From NCBI GenBank assembly GCA_035538795.1, contig DATLJS010000039.1:1-64000 (forward strand): a DNA stretch of 64,000 nucleotides, read 5' to 3'. Source of the DNA: JAJZGK01 sp035538795 (GTDB taxonomy: Bacteria; Pseudomonadota; Alphaproteobacteria; Rhodospirillales; Magnetospirillaceae). Shown one piece after another: positions 43,532-53,900 of the stretch. Position 1 is the stretch's first letter. Each line of letters opens with the position of its first letter. A program made the position numbers and the translations under genes. The notes under the pieces were generated by a model. It did no database searches. It was not told where the DNA came from and was given only the letters and a program-made list of their open reading frames with translations.

Positions 43532-45058
43532 ATGAATACCCCGCTTGATTTCGACAGCTTCCGCAGCCGCTACGAAGCCGGACAGGCCCAGGTGGTGTGG
43601 ACCGATCTGGTGGCCGACCTGGAAACTCCGGTCTCGGCCATGCTGAAGCTGGCGGAAGGCCGACCCAACAGCTTCCTGCTGGAATCTGTGGAAGGCGGGG
43701 CCATTCGCGGACGCTATTCCTTCATCGGCCTGAAGCCCGACCTGATCTGGCGCTGCCACGGCAATTTTGCCGAAATCAACCGTCAGGCCCGCTTCGATCC
43801 CAACGCCTTCGCTCCCTGTCCGATCGCCGTTGAAAAGGGCGCCTTGGCCAGCCTGCGCGCCGTGGTCGACGAAACCCGCCTGGAGCTGCCCGAGCATCTG
43901 CCCCCCATGGCCGCCGGCCTAGTGGGATACATGGGCTATGACACCATCCGCCTGGTCGAGCGCCTGCCCGACAACAATCCGGACAATCTGGGCATTCCCG
44001 ACGGCGTCTTCGTGCGCCCGACCATCATGGCCATCTTCGACAACGTCAACGACAAGGTGACCATCGTCACCCCCGTGCGTCCCGCCGAAGGCGTCTCCGC
44101 CCGCGCCGCCTATGCCCAGGCCCAGGAACGTCTGGCCGACGTGGTGGCCGATTTCGAGCGTCCCCTGCCCTATGGCCGCAACGCCTCGGACGCCGAACTG
44201 GACATGCCCGAAGCCACGGCCAACATGACGCCCGAGCAGTTCAAGGACATGGTCGCCAAGGCCAAGGAATACATCCTGGCCGGCGACATCTTCCAGGTGG
44301 TGCTGAGCCAGCGCCTGTCCATGCCCTTCAAACTGCCTCCGTTCGCGCTCTACCGGGCTTTGCGCCGCACCAACCCGTCGCCGTTCCTGTTCTTCCTGGA
44401 CTTCTCCGGCTTCTCTCTGGTGGGATCGAGCCCGGAAATCCTGGTGCGCCTGCGCGACGGCACCGTCACCATCCGCCCCATCGCCGGAACCCGCAAGCGC
44501 GGCGCCAACGAAGCCGAGGACAAGGCTTTGGCCGCCGACCTGCTGGCCGACCCCAAGGAATTGGCCGAGCACCTGATGCTGCTCGACCTGGGCCGCAACG
44601 ATGTCGGCCGGGTGGCCGAAATCGGCACGGTCACCGTTACCGAAAAGATGATCATCGAGCTTTACTCCCACGTCATGCACATCGTCTCGAACGTGGAAGG
44701 CAAGCTGGACACCAAACATCACGACGCCATGGACGCCCTGTTCGCCGGTTTTCCCGCCGGGACCGTGTCGGGCGCGCCCAAGGTGCGGGCCATGGAGATC
44801 ATCGACGAACTGGAACCGGAGCGCCGCAGCTTCTATGCCGGCTGCATCGGCTATTTCGCCGCCAACGGTTCGTTGGACACCTGCATCGCGCTGCGCACCG
44901 CCCTGGTCAAGGACGGCGTCATCACCGTGCAGGCCGGAGCCGGCATCGTCGCCGATTCGGTTCCCGAATCCGAACACCAGGAATGCTGGAACAAAGCCCG
45001 CGCCGTCATCCGCGCCGCCGAAGAGGCCGTGCGCTTCTCTACCGGACGGAACCGCTGA
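43532..45058 (+). CDS. trpE: Anthranilate synthase component I
   Basis: A 508-residue chorismate-utilising enzyme that makes anthranilate with TrpG. The tryptophan feedback motif is LLESVEGG (residues 49-56). The catalytic domain has ILAGDIFQVVLSQR, PSPFLFFLDF, GSSPEILVR, RPIAGTRKRG, LLDLGRNDVGRV and FPAGTVSGAPKVRAMEIIDELE. It follows ppiD, as in many Rhodospirillales, but trpG, trpD and trpC do not follow here. Confidence 0.95.
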   Translation: MNTPLDFDSFRSRYEAGQAQVVWTDLVADLETPVSAMLKLAEGRPNSFLLESVEGGAIRGRYSFIGLKPDLIWRCHGNFAEINRQARFDPNAFAPCPIAVEKGALASLRAVVDETRLELPEHLPPMAAGLVGYMGYDTIRLVERLPDNNPDNLGIPDGVFVRPTIMAIFDNVNDKVTIVTPVRPAEGVSARAAYAQAQERLADVVADFERPLPYGRNASDAELDMPEATANMTPEQFKDMVAKAKEYILAGDIFQVVLSQRLSMPFKLPPFALYRALRRTNPSPFLFFLDFSGFSLVGSSPEILVRLRDGTVTIRPIAGTRKRGANEAEDKALAADLLADPKELAEHLMLLDLGRNDVGRVAEIGTVTVTEKMIIELYSHVMHIVSNVEGKLDTKHHDAMDALFAGFPAGTVSGAPKVRAMEIIDELEPERRSFYAGCIGYFAANGSLDTCIALRTALVKDGVITVQAGAGIVADSVPESEHQECWNKARAVIRAAEEAVRFSTGRNR

Positions 45059-45059
45059 C

Positions 45060-45266
45060 ATGGCCGACGCCATGACCCAAACCTTCCGCGCCGTCTGCCC
45101 CGACGCCAAGGTTCTGCACGTCTTCCGGCTGGTGTCCGAAGGCGGCAAGACCATGGGCTGGTGCACCAAATGCCGCACCCTGCACCCCCTGTCCGTTCTT
45201 TCAGACGGAAAAACAGGCGATGAAGAAATCGTCCGCGATCAAAAATCACGGCGAAAGAAGAAGTAA
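45060..45266 (+). CDS. Small CxxC protein downstream of trpE
   Basis: 68 residues from the ATG at 45060, one base after the trpE stop, so translation is probably coupled. It has one CxxC pair in MGWCTKCRTLHPL, which could bind zinc with other ligands or be redox-active, and a strongly basic tail (RRKKK). I do not recognise the family. The close coupling suggests expression with ppiD-trpE. Confidence 0.65.
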   Translation: MADAMTQTFRAVCPDAKVLHVFRLVSEGGKTMGWCTKCRTLHPLSVLSDGKTGDEEIVRDQKSRRKKK

Positions 45267-45490
45267 CCTCCCTCACGGCCTGAATTGACAGCCCCTTCCA
45301 GCCTAGGCATATTTGCCTGGGATAGGGTGTCGATTTATTACATATGTTATAATTTCCTTCCGGCCTTGGGCTTGAGGGCAGGCAATCTTTTCCTGCAATG
45401 AAATATAGCTTGTATAAAACCGGGATCCCGCACGCTCAGAGCAACACCATTACGGAAAATCCGAAATGGTTTCTTATCTTGGGGGAAATC

Positions 45491-46297
45491 TTGCATAAAC
45501 TACGGAATATTACATTTACTCTTATTTGCCTATCCGGGCTTTCCATTACCGAGGCGCACGCCGGAGACAGCGCCGCGTTCTCGGGTATCGACATCAATAC
45601 GGGTCTGGGACTAAGCGGGAATCTGTCGAAGACCACGGGCAGTTACAATTATACTAATCTTTTCGGCGGCGCCGCCGATGCCGCCGCCAACAGCAGCAAA
45701 ACGGCGCAGGCCGAGTTTGATACCCGCGTCGTGCCGAGTCTGAGCCTAGGCTACAGCCTGCCTGTAAACGACAGCGCCTTCGTGCGTATCAACGCCACGG
45801 CCTTTTTCAATAATGGGAAAACGGCCGTCAACAGCGGCGACTACACGTTTCCCAACCCCAACAACCGTTCCGACGCTTTGCTGGGTTACAACGTCACCAC
45901 CACAGTCGATACAAAGTCCCATTTTGCCATCGGTATCGAGCCGGGTTATGCCTTCACGGATGCTCTTGCCGGTTTTTTCAGCCTGAGCTACCACAATCTT
46001 AGAGCCGATCTTTCAACCAAATCCGGGTACGACCACTCCAATCAGAACGCCGCGGCCTTTACCACCGACAGCACGGAGTCGAAAACCTTCCACGGCATCG
46101 GCATTGGTGTCGGCGGGAAATACCTGTTGACCGAAAATTGGGAAATCGGAGCCCAGGCCGAATATGTCTATTATTCGTCCGCCAACCTAAACAACGTGAA
46201 GTTCACCTCCACGCTGGATGAAATCCACCTGAACCAATCGGTAAAAATTAATCCGTCGTCGGCCGATTTGCGCGTGACGCTGGGCTATAAATTTTAA
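45491..46297 (+). CDS. Outer-membrane beta-barrel protein
   Basis: The TTG at 45491 with GGGGGAAA just before it gives a clean signal peptide (MHKLRNITFTLICLSGLSITEAHA). An ATG at 45398 in the same frame would add 31 residues without signal character. The mature 244 residues show alternating polar/apolar strands, a glycine/aromatic pattern (IGIEPGYAFTDAL, HGIGIGVGGKYLL) and a terminal Phe (LGYKF), as for barrels inserted by Bam. It resembles OmpW/Opa-like small porins. Ligand or role unknown. Confidence 0.78.
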   Translation: MHKLRNITFTLICLSGLSITEAHAGDSAAFSGIDINTGLGLSGNLSKTTGSYNYTNLFGGAADAAANSSKTAQAEFDTRVVPSLSLGYSLPVNDSAFVRINATAFFNNGKTAVNSGDYTFPNPNNRSDALLGYNVTTTVDTKSHFAIGIEPGYAFTDALAGFFSLSYHNLRADLSTKSGYDHSNQNAAAFTTDSTESKTFHGIGIGVGGKYLLTENWEIGAQAEYVYYSSANLNNVKFTSTLDEIHLNQSVKINPSSADLRVTLGYKF

Positions 46298-46324
46298 GAC
46301 GAAGCCCGTTTAAGCGACGCCAAT

Positions 46325-46358
46325 AAAAAAACCCCGGGCATCACCCGGGGTTTTCTTT
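46325..46358. terminator. Bidirectional terminator between the barrel gene and feo
   Basis: A seven-base stem CCCCGGG / CCCGGGG with a five-base loop, A6 before and T4 after. It lies between convergent genes, so it can end both. Confidence 0.88.
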
Positions 46359-46364
46359 CAAGGC

Positions 46365-46502
46365 TTATCCGCAGCCGGGGCACTTGCCGCAGCCGCCCGA
46401 TTTTTCCTTGGTTGAACAGCGGCGTTGGATCGCCTGCCAGATTTTCCGTCCCAGGACCGCAGCGGCGATCAGAACGATGACGGCGACGATCACGGTCTGC
46501 AT
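46365..46502 (-). CDS. FeoB-associated Cys-rich small membrane protein
   Basis: 45 residues: one membrane segment (about 3-20, TVIVAVIVLIAAAVLG), a basic stretch, and a Cys-rich tail with CSTKEK and GGCGKCPGCG. This matches the small FeoB-associated Cys-rich proteins that stand where FeoC occurs in enterobacteria. The start at 46502 follows the feoB stop by four bases. The cysteines may bind iron or sense redox state; this is inference. Confidence 0.85.
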   Translation of the reverse strand: MQTVIVAVIVLIAAAVLGRKIWQAIQRRCSTKEKSGGCGKCPGCG

Positions 46503-46506
46503 CAGA

Positions 46507-48408
46507 TCAGCCTCCAAAGACGGCCAGCGCCACCCGATAGGTGGCGAAGGCGGCAAGGTAGGCCAAGGCGGTGAGAAACACGAACATCACGGCCGGCCAG
46601 AACTTGGAATTCAATTCGCGCCGAACCACCGACAGGGTGGCCAGGCATTGCGGCGCGAAGACGTACCACGCCAGCAGCGACAAGGCCGTGGGCAACCCCC
46701 AGGAATTGGCCAGAACCGAAGCCAGGGAACTGTGCAAGGCCTCGCCAGTGTCCGACAGGGCATAGATGGTGCCGAGCACACCGACGGCGACTTCGCGGGC
46801 GGCCATGCCCGGCACCAGGGCCAGGGCGATCTGCCAGTTGAAGCCGATGGGCGCCAGAAGGGGTTCCAGGGCGTGGCCGATGGTGCCGGCGATGGAATAG
46901 CGGATGGCGGCTTCCGTGGCCCCATCGGGAGCGGCGGGATAGCTGGCCAGGAACCACACCAGCACCATCAGCGAAAAGATGGTGGTGCCGGCCCGCGTCA
47001 AAAAGGCGCGGCCACGGTCGTAAAGCCCCAGGGAAACGTTGCGCAGACGCGGCAGACGATAGGCGGGAAGCTCCATCAGCAGCGGCTCGCGGGCTCCCTT
47101 CAGCACCGTGCGCTTCATGACGAAAGCGACCGCCAGCCCCGAGAAGATGCCGGCGGCATACAGACTGAACATCACCAGGCCGGGCAAGCCGATCCAACCG
47201 CCCAGCACGGCGCGGTTGGGAACGAAGGCGGCAATGATCAGGGTGTAGACCGGCAGACGGGCCGAACAGGTCATCAGCGGCGCGATCATGATGGTGGCGA
47301 TGCGGTCGGCGCGGTTCTCGATGGTGCGGGCCGCCATGATGCCCGGCACGGCGCAGGCGAAACTGGACAGCAGCGGGATGAAAGCCCGGCCATGCAGCCC
47401 GACGCCCCCCATCAGCTTGTCCAACAGGAAGGCCGCGCGGGCCATATAGCCGGAATCCTCCAGCAACTGGATGAACAGGAACAGCACCAGAATCTGCGGC
47501 AGGAACATCACGACGCTGCCCACGCCGGCGATGACGCCGTCGGTGATCAGGCTGCGCAGGGGGCCGTCGGCCATGGTGTCCGAAATGAAGGCGGTCAGGG
47601 CCGACAGCCCGGCGTCGATCAGGTCCATCGGCAGCTTGGCCCAAGCGAACACGCCCTGGAACATCAAAAACAGAACGGCCATCAGGATGCCCAGCCCCAA
47701 GGCCGGGTGCAAAAGCACGTTGTCCAGACTGCGGGTCAAGGCATGAGGCTTGGCCGGCACCTGCACGGCGGCGGCCAGGATGCGCTCGACCTCGCGGTGA
47801 TAGTCGCGCAGATCATGGCTGGACGGCTCACTCCAGCCGCACTCGGCCTGAGGCGCGGACCAGCCCTCGACTTCGGCCATCTGAATGGTGCGGTCGATCT
47901 GTTTCAGCAGGCCTTGAACGCCGTTCTTCTCGATGGCGACGGTTCCCACCACCGGCATGCCCAATTCGGCCGACAGCTCGGAGGCGTCGACGGCCATGCC
48001 TTGTTTCTCGGCGGCGTCCATCATGTTCAGAGCCAGGATGGTGGGCAGTCCCAACTGGCGCATTTCCAGGGCCAAGCGCAGATTCTGGCGCAGATTGGTG
48101 GCGTCGGCGACGAAGACGATGGCGTCGGGCACCGCTTCGTTCTTCATGCGCCCCAGCACCACGTCGCGGGTCACGGCTTCGTCGGGGGAACGGGCCCGTA
48201 GGCTATAGGTGCCCGGCAAGTCGATGACCTTGACCTTGGTGCCGGCCGGGCTGACGAACAGCCCCTCTTTGCGCTCCACCGTCACGCCGGCATAGTTGGC
48301 GACCTTCTGGCGGCTGCCGGTCAAGGCATTGAACAGGGCGGTCTTGCCGCTGTTGGGATTGCCGACCAGGGCGATGCGCGGAGGCTGAACGTTCTTGATG
48401 TCGGCCAT
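46507..48408 (-). CDS. feoB: Ferrous iron transporter FeoB
   Basis: A 633-residue protein. The N-terminal G domain has GNPNSGKTALFNALTG (G1), VIDLPGTYSL (G3) and NMMDAAEK (G4). The membrane domain has about eight or more segments with two inverted Gate motifs (for example FIPLLSSFACAVPGIMAARTI and GMAAREVAVGVLGTIY). It imports Fe(II). It lies two bases after feoA. At 633 residues it is shorter than E. coli FeoB (773), as many alphaproteobacterial forms are. Confidence 0.95.
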   Translation of the reverse strand: MADIKNVQPPRIALVGNPNSGKTALFNALTGSRQKVANYAGVTVERKEGLFVSPAGTKVKVIDLPGTYSLRARSPDEAVTRDVVLGRMKNEAVPDAIVFVADATNLRQNLRLALEMRQLGLPTILALNMMDAAEKQGMAVDASELSAELGMPVVGTVAIEKNGVQGLLKQIDRTIQMAEVEGWSAPQAECGWSEPSSHDLRDYHREVERILAAAVQVPAKPHALTRSLDNVLLHPALGLGILMAVLFLMFQGVFAWAKLPMDLIDAGLSALTAFISDTMADGPLRSLITDGVIAGVGSVVMFLPQILVLFLFIQLLEDSGYMARAAFLLDKLMGGVGLHGRAFIPLLSSFACAVPGIMAARTIENRADRIATIMIAPLMTCSARLPVYTLIIAAFVPNRAVLGGWIGLPGLVMFSLYAAGIFSGLAVAFVMKRTVLKGAREPLLMELPAYRLPRLRNVSLGLYDRGRAFLTRAGTTIFSLMVLVWFLASYPAAPDGATEAAIRYSIAGTIGHALEPLLAPIGFNWQIALALVPGMAAREVAVGVLGTIYALSDTGEALHSSLASVLANSWGLPTALSLLAWYVFAPQCLATLSVVRRELNSKFWPAVMFVFLTALAYLAAFATYRVALAVFGG

Positions 48409-48410
48409 GA

Positions 48411-48695
48411 TCAGGCCGCTCCGTTCAAAAGATGCACCAGCACGGCCTTAGCCTCGTTGCGGCGCAGAGCGACCGTATGATCGTCGACGCGGATGGCGAT
48501 GGGATCGCGGCGGGGAAAGCCTTCGTGCAGCACCTCGATGCGCGCGCCTTCCACCAGCCCCATTTCGATCAGGCGGCGCTCCAGTTCCCCGGGCGCCAGC
48601 GGGGTCGCGACGGCGGCTTCGTCCAGACCGACAATCTCAGCCTCGGCCCCCCTGCTCAAAGACGCCAAGGTCAGCTTCCGTCCGTCCTGAATCAT
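48411..48695 (-). CDS. feoA: Ferrous iron transport protein FeoA
   Basis: A 94-residue SH3-like small protein that associates with FeoB. Family pattern: LTLASLSRGAEAEIVGL, RRLIEMGLVEGARIEVLHEG and DPIAIRVDDHTVALRRNEA. The ATG at 48695 is chosen; a GTG at 48713 would add six residues. First gene of feoA-feoB-Cys-rich. Confidence 0.92.
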   Translation of the reverse strand: MIQDGRKLTLASLSRGAEAEIVGLDEAAVATPLAPGELERRLIEMGLVEGARIEVLHEGFPRRDPIAIRVDDHTVALRRNEAKAVLVHLLNGAA

Positions 48696-48742
48696 GCTGC
48701 GTGCCCTACTCACCGCCCCCGGTGAAAAACTGCCGTGGAGGT

Positions 48743-48767
48743 GTTGGGAATAAGAGCCAGTCTCAAC
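48743..48767. promoter_or_regulatory. Weak candidate iron-regulator site upstream of feoA
   Basis: An imperfect dyad whose ends are GTTGGGA and TCTCAAC, located about 50-70 bases before feoA. Position fits a Fur- or Irr-like operator, but similarity to the classical Fur box is poor. Confidence 0.25.
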
Positions 48768-48796
48768 CTCCAGGGCCGACGGTAAACAGGGCTGAC

Positions 48797-49402
48797 CTAA
48801 TCCGCAAGGACTTTATGGGTGCTCTGCGACTCCAGCTTATGCGCTTTGTCAGCCTCCCGTCGGTAATAGTCGAAACGGGCCGGAGCCGTGCGGAAAGCCG
48901 CGTCCTTGGCGTCGTCCAAAGCCTGGGCCAAAGGCTTGGCGGCAACCACCGGCCTTTGGTCGGCCAGCAGCGCCCAGCCGCCGTCAAATTGCCGTTCCAG
49001 GCGATAGCGGCGGGTCAGCCAGCGGGGCCTGGCGAACGGCTTCAGGCTACGGAACCGGCCTTGGCCGAAGGCTTCCGGCTTCATGCGGCTGTCGCCCAGC
49101 AGATGAAAGCGCACCACACCCACCGCCCGTTCCGGCGACGCCTGAACGATCCGCGTCAGCTTCCAGCCGTCGGCCACCAGAACGGGGTCGCCGGCGATGT
49201 CGAAGTGATTCCCCGACGACGAACAGCCACACCCGTTCTTGGCTCCGGCCGGCGCTTCCAGAAACGGTCCCAGCCGGTCGAAGCCGTCGCCCGACAGATC
49301 CCGGGCGATAAAGGCCGACAGATGTTCAGCAGCCGTCTCCTCGGCCGCCGCCGCTCCGCCCCACAGCACCAGCAGAACCACCGCCAGCCCCAGCCGCCTC
49401 AT
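48797..49402 (-). CDS. Secreted protein of unknown function
   Basis: A 201-residue protein from the ATG at 49402, with GGAGG seven bases upstream. It has a classical signal peptide (MRRLGLAVVLLVLWGGAAAA). The mature part has a Cys-x-Cys-Ser-Ser motif (NGCGCSSS) near residue 57 and a central region VVRFHLLGDSRMKPE. No family recognised. It is divergent from the Tat-exported peptidase-like gene. Confidence 0.7.
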   Translation of the reverse strand: MRRLGLAVVLLVLWGGAAAAEETAAEHLSAFIARDLSGDGFDRLGPFLEAPAGAKNGCGCSSSGNHFDIAGDPVLVADGWKLTRIVQASPERAVGVVRFHLLGDSRMKPEAFGQGRFRSLKPFARPRWLTRRYRLERQFDGGWALLADQRPVVAAKPLAQALDDAKDAAFRTAPARFDYYRREADKAHKLESQSTHKVLAD

Positions 49403-49476
49403 TTCATGCCTCCGGTTGGAAAACCCTGTTGAACATGCATAATGGCGCAAGAACGCCGACCTTTCGAGACCAGTCG

Positions 49477-50019
49477 ATGCCCGATGCCAAAAGCCGCCAG
49501 CATCCCAGCCGCCGCGCCGTCCTCGGCGGCTTGGCCGGGCTGACGGCCGCGCTGCTGGCCGGTTCGGCGCAAGCCCGCCCCCGGGCGCGCATCATCAATG
49601 TGGTCAACGCCCACACCGGCGCCCGCTTCAAAGGCATCTACGCCGTCGACCAGGATTACTTCAAAGGCCCGCTGGAAGGCTTTTCCGAGATCGCCAAGGA
49701 TTTCCACGCCAACCAGACCCACCGCATGCACCCGGCCACCCTAGACATCATCTGGATCTATCAGACCATCCTGGGATTGGACGAGGCCGTGCTGCTGTCG
49801 GGCTACCGCACGCCCCATACCAATGCCAATCTGGAAGGCGCGGCCCGCCACAGCTTCCACATGCGCGGCATGGCCTTGGACCTGATGGTGCCGGGTCGCC
49901 ATTCGGTGGCGTCGGTGGGCGACGAGATGCGGCGCTTCATCGGCGGCGGCATCGGCCTTTATCACGCCCGCGACTTCGTGCATCTGGATGTCGGCCCGCA
50001 ACGCGACTGGGTGGGCTAA
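49477..50019 (+). CDS. Tat-exported M15/DUF882 (YcbK-like) peptidoglycan peptidase
   Basis: A 180-residue protein from the ATG at 49477. The N terminus has a twin-arginine signal (PSRRAVLGGLAGLTAALLAG), so it is probably exported folded. The M15-type zinc ligands are present: His and Asp in ARHSFHMRGMALDLMV and His in DFVHLDVGP; SGYRTPHTN is the family substrate loop. By relation to MepK/YcbK it should cleave peptidoglycan cross-links in the periplasm. An upstream ATG at 49429 lies outside the signal peptide. Confidence 0.83.
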   Translation: MPDAKSRQHPSRRAVLGGLAGLTAALLAGSAQARPRARIINVVNAHTGARFKGIYAVDQDYFKGPLEGFSEIAKDFHANQTHRMHPATLDIIWIYQTILGLDEAVLLSGYRTPHTNANLEGAARHSFHMRGMALDLMVPGRHSVASVGDEMRRFIGGGIGLYHARDFVHLDVGPQRDWVG

Positions 50020-50089
50020 TCCTTTCGGGTCGATGCCCCTGTTCCCATGATGGCTTTGAAGCTGCCGTGCTTTGCGCTTCAATGATCGG

Positions 50090-50785
50090 ATGAGCAACGA
50101 CGAGACCATCACCTACCGCTTTCATCTGGCCGAGGGGGTTCACGAGATTCCCTTGCGCTTCGACGCCGCCGATTTCTCGCTGATCGACGACCATGCCGAG
50201 GCGCCGCCCGATTGGGCCCGGCTGGAAAACCATCAGTGCGGCCATTGCCCTTTAAGCACAGAACAATCGCCCTTTTGCCCCATGGCCCGTGCCATGGCCG
50301 GCTACATCGAAACCTTCGACCGCTTCTACTCCTACGAGGAGGCCGTCATCGAAGTCGTCACCAAGAACCGCACGGTGGTCGGCAAAATGGCGCTGCAACG
50401 GGGCATGGCATCGCTGGTCGGCCTGATCGGCGCGACATCGGGCTGTCCGCACCTTGCCTTTTTCCGCGCCATGGCCCGCTTTCACCTGCCCTTCGCCCGC
50501 GACGACGAGACCTTGTACCGGGTGTTTTCCATGTATCTGCTGATGCGCCACATCGAAGGCTGGGACGTTCCCCCCGGAGAGGACGCTTTTGCCGGGCTTC
50601 AGGATTTAAGCCGCGCCGCCACCCTGGTCAACCGCTGCATGGCCGAGCGCATCCGCGCCGCCTTCGCCAAGGATGTGGTGATCAACGCCATCATCGTGCT
50701 GGACAGCTTCGCCCAGGCGGTGCCTTTCGTCATCGAGGAGAAGTTGACAGAGTTGCGCACCATGTTCGTCATGCCCAAGGGCTGA
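50090..50785 (+). CDS. Conserved-looking cytoplasmic protein with CxxC motif
   Basis: A 231-residue protein from the ATG at 50090. It has no signal or membrane segment. The N-terminal part is beta-rich (TYRFHLAEGVHEIPLRFD), then a Cys cluster (HQCGHCPLSTEQSPFCPMA) that could bind zinc or an Fe-S centre, then a helical C-terminal half. I cannot name a family. It is probably in its own unit between the peptidase gene and the large kinase operon. Confidence 0.6.
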   Translation: MSNDETITYRFHLAEGVHEIPLRFDAADFSLIDDHAEAPPDWARLENHQCGHCPLSTEQSPFCPMARAMAGYIETFDRFYSYEEAVIEVVTKNRTVVGKMALQRGMASLVGLIGATSGCPHLAFFRAMARFHLPFARDDETLYRVFSMYLLMRHIEGWDVPPGEDAFAGLQDLSRAATLVNRCMAERIRAAFAKDVVINAIIVLDSFAQAVPFVIEEKLTELRTMFVMPKG

Positions 50786-50977
50786 CCTCGTTCTTTGGAA
50801 CGATGGGAAAATCCAAAGATCGCCCCTGCGGCCCCATTCCCGCCTTTAGGTTGCCTTCCCCAGAACCGACATCGGCCTTACATTTTCATAGAGAAACAAA
50901 GGTGCTCCCGACCGGACCAAGAGCCGCAATTCCATTCCGAAAAGACCAAAAAAAGAAACGGGCGCTGGAATTCACCG

Positions 50978-53900
50978 ATGATACTGAGATCGCTAAGAAA
51001 CCACCTGACAGAGAGCGCCCAGCGGACCGCCGCCGCCATGATCGTCGCCATCGGTCTGGCCACCGGGCTTTTAGGCGTCACCGGCTTTTATTCCGAAGTG
51101 GACGACATCGAACAGCTTACCCTGGCCTCGTCGTCGATCCTGCAACATCAGATCAACCACAGCTTCCTGAACATCGACGACGTGCTGAGCGACACAGCCA
51201 GCCGCATCGACATCGACGCCTGGCCGGACTCGCCGCTGATTCCCTGGCTACAGGGACGCATGGCCTCCTTTCCGGAAATTTCGGCCATCACCCTGGTCAA
51301 GACCAACGGCTACACCACGGCGGGCGCCCTGACACTGCAGGGATTATTCGGACGTTCCGTCGACGTCACCGACCGCGACTATTTCAAGCACCACATGAAC
51401 AACCCCGCCGATTCCAGCCTGTATATCGGCGCCCCCATGCGCAACCGACTAAACGGGAAACCCAGCATTCCGGTTTCCAAGGCCATCATCGCCCCCAACG
51501 GCAGGCTGAAAGGAATTGTGCTGGCCTTGGTCGATCCCCGCGCCCTGGAAAGCGCGATGCTGATGATGCGCACCCGCGGCGACATCTTCAACATGCTGCT
51601 CAAGGTCGATGGAACCGTCCTCAGCCGCGCTCCGGCGCTGGACGTCGCCACCGGCCAGTCGGTTCTGACCGAACCGTTTTTTCAGCAGGTCCGCCAATCG
51701 CCCTTGCTGGGGGTCGGCACATTTTCTTCGCCCCTGGACGGGCAACAGCAAATCCTGTCTTACCGTTCGCTGGGACGCTATCCCCTGGTGGTGGTTTCAG
51801 GCGTGCCCCGCTGGAACGCCCTGAGCGCCTGGCGTGAACGGCTGTACTGGGTCTTGGGCATCATCGGCATCCTGCTGGCCGCCCTGTACGCCCTTGCCTG
51901 CCTGTCGGACCGCCGCGAGGAAATGCGCAAGGAACTTTATTCGGCGGCACGAACCGCGGCGAAGCACGCGGTGGAAGTGCAGCAGCAATTCGTCGACGCT
52001 ATCGAAACCATCCGCGACGGCATCGCCCTTTACGACGAAAACGATTTTCTCGTATTGAGCAACGCCCAGTACCGCAACATGGCCGAAGGAATGGTGGCCG
52101 ACATCCTGGTTCCCGGCAACCGTTTCGAGGATATCGTCCGCACCGCCGCCCAGCGCGGCATCTATACCTTGGAAGGCCGCGCCCTGGAGACATTCCTCCA
52201 GTCCCGGCTGGAAGAGCACCGCAACCCCACCGGACAAGCCGTTCTGCATCCCATGCACGGCGGCCGCTGGATGATCAGCCGCGAGTTCCGCACCCGCGCC
52301 GGCGGCGTTGTCGCCACCCGTTCCGACGTCACCGACCTGCGCATGCGCGAGTTCGAGGCTGAGGCCGTCAAGAAACGCTATCAGCTGATTCTGGATTCGG
52401 CCGGCGACGGCATCATCGGCATCGGCGCCGACGACACCATCATGTTCGCCAATCAGGCCGCCCTATCGATGCTCGACGCCAAGAGCGGCAGCCTGGACGG
52501 GCAAAATTTCCGCGTCTCGCTGTGCGGTTCCGCCGCCGCCCTGCGGACCCCGCCCGAGTTGGAGGGAGAAGCGACCCTGACCGGTCAGGAAGAGTTTCAG
52601 GCCAGAGAACGCAGGTTTACCGCCGAATATGTGCTGTCCCCCATTTTCGAGGGTGAGAATTACAATGGCGCCGTGCTGGTGTTCCGCGACATTTCACTGC
52701 GAAAACAATATGAAAACACCATCACGCTGCACCAAAAAGAACTGGAAACTCTGGTAAAAGAGCGGACTCGCGAACTCTCCACCGAGATCGAGCAACGGTC
52801 CCGCACCGAGGAAGCCTTGCGCAAGAACCAGGGCCGCCTGATGGGCATCACCTCGAATTTGGTTGAGGGCGTGCTGCTGGTCGACCTGTTCGGCCACATC
52901 CTGTTCGCCAACACGTCGGCCCACAAGCTGCTGGTCAACCAAACCCGCGCCTTGTCCGGCACCGATCTGGACGACACCATGCAGGTTCTGATCGGAGAAC
53001 AGCCGGTCGTCTTTGAAGACAGCCCCTTCAAGCGGGCCATCGAAGCCGGAGCGCCGGTGATCGAGGACGACGCCGTCTTCATGACCAGCGACGGCCGCCG
53101 CCTGTCGGTCGGTTTCGCCGCCGCCCCGTTGGTCGAGGACGGCAAGCGCCGGGGCGCCGTCATCTCGTTCCGCAACATCGAAGCCCTGAAGACCGCCCAA
53201 CGCGAAGCCCTGCAATCGTCACGCCTGGCCAGCGTCGGCCAACTGGCCGCCGGCATCGCCCATGAAATCAATACGCCGATCCAATATATCGGCGACAATC
53301 TGCGTTTCTTCCGAGATTCCATGGGCGAGATCGCCGGCGCCTTGCAGGAACTGAAAGCCCTGGCCGCCAGCGCCGGGCAATCCGATCAGGCCGTGCAGCT
53401 GTTCAACCGGCACGACTGCGATTATCTGATGGAGGAACTGCCGCTGGCCGCCAGCCAGTCCTTGCAGGGGGTCGACCATGTGGCTCACATCGTTCGCTCG
53501 ATGAAGGACTTCTCGCACCCGGGAACCACCGCCAAAGTGGCCACCGACATCAACCGCGCCATAGACAGCACTCTGACCGTCTGCCGTAACGAGTGGAAAC
53601 ACGTCGCTCAGGTTGAAACAGACTTGGCCCCAGACCTTCCTAGCGTGTTATGCTTCCCCGCCGACATCAATCAAGTGTTGCTCAATCTGGTGATCAATGC
53701 CGCACAGGCCATCGATGCCGCACGGGCCATCGATGCCGCACGGCCCATCGACGCCGCCGGCAACACTGAAGCCCGGGGCGTACAGGGATTGATCCGTATC
53801 TCGACCCGTCATTGCGACGACGACTATGCCGAAATCCGCATCCAGGACAACGGCCCCGGCGTTCCCAAGGCCATCCGCGACAAGATTTTCGATCCGTTCT

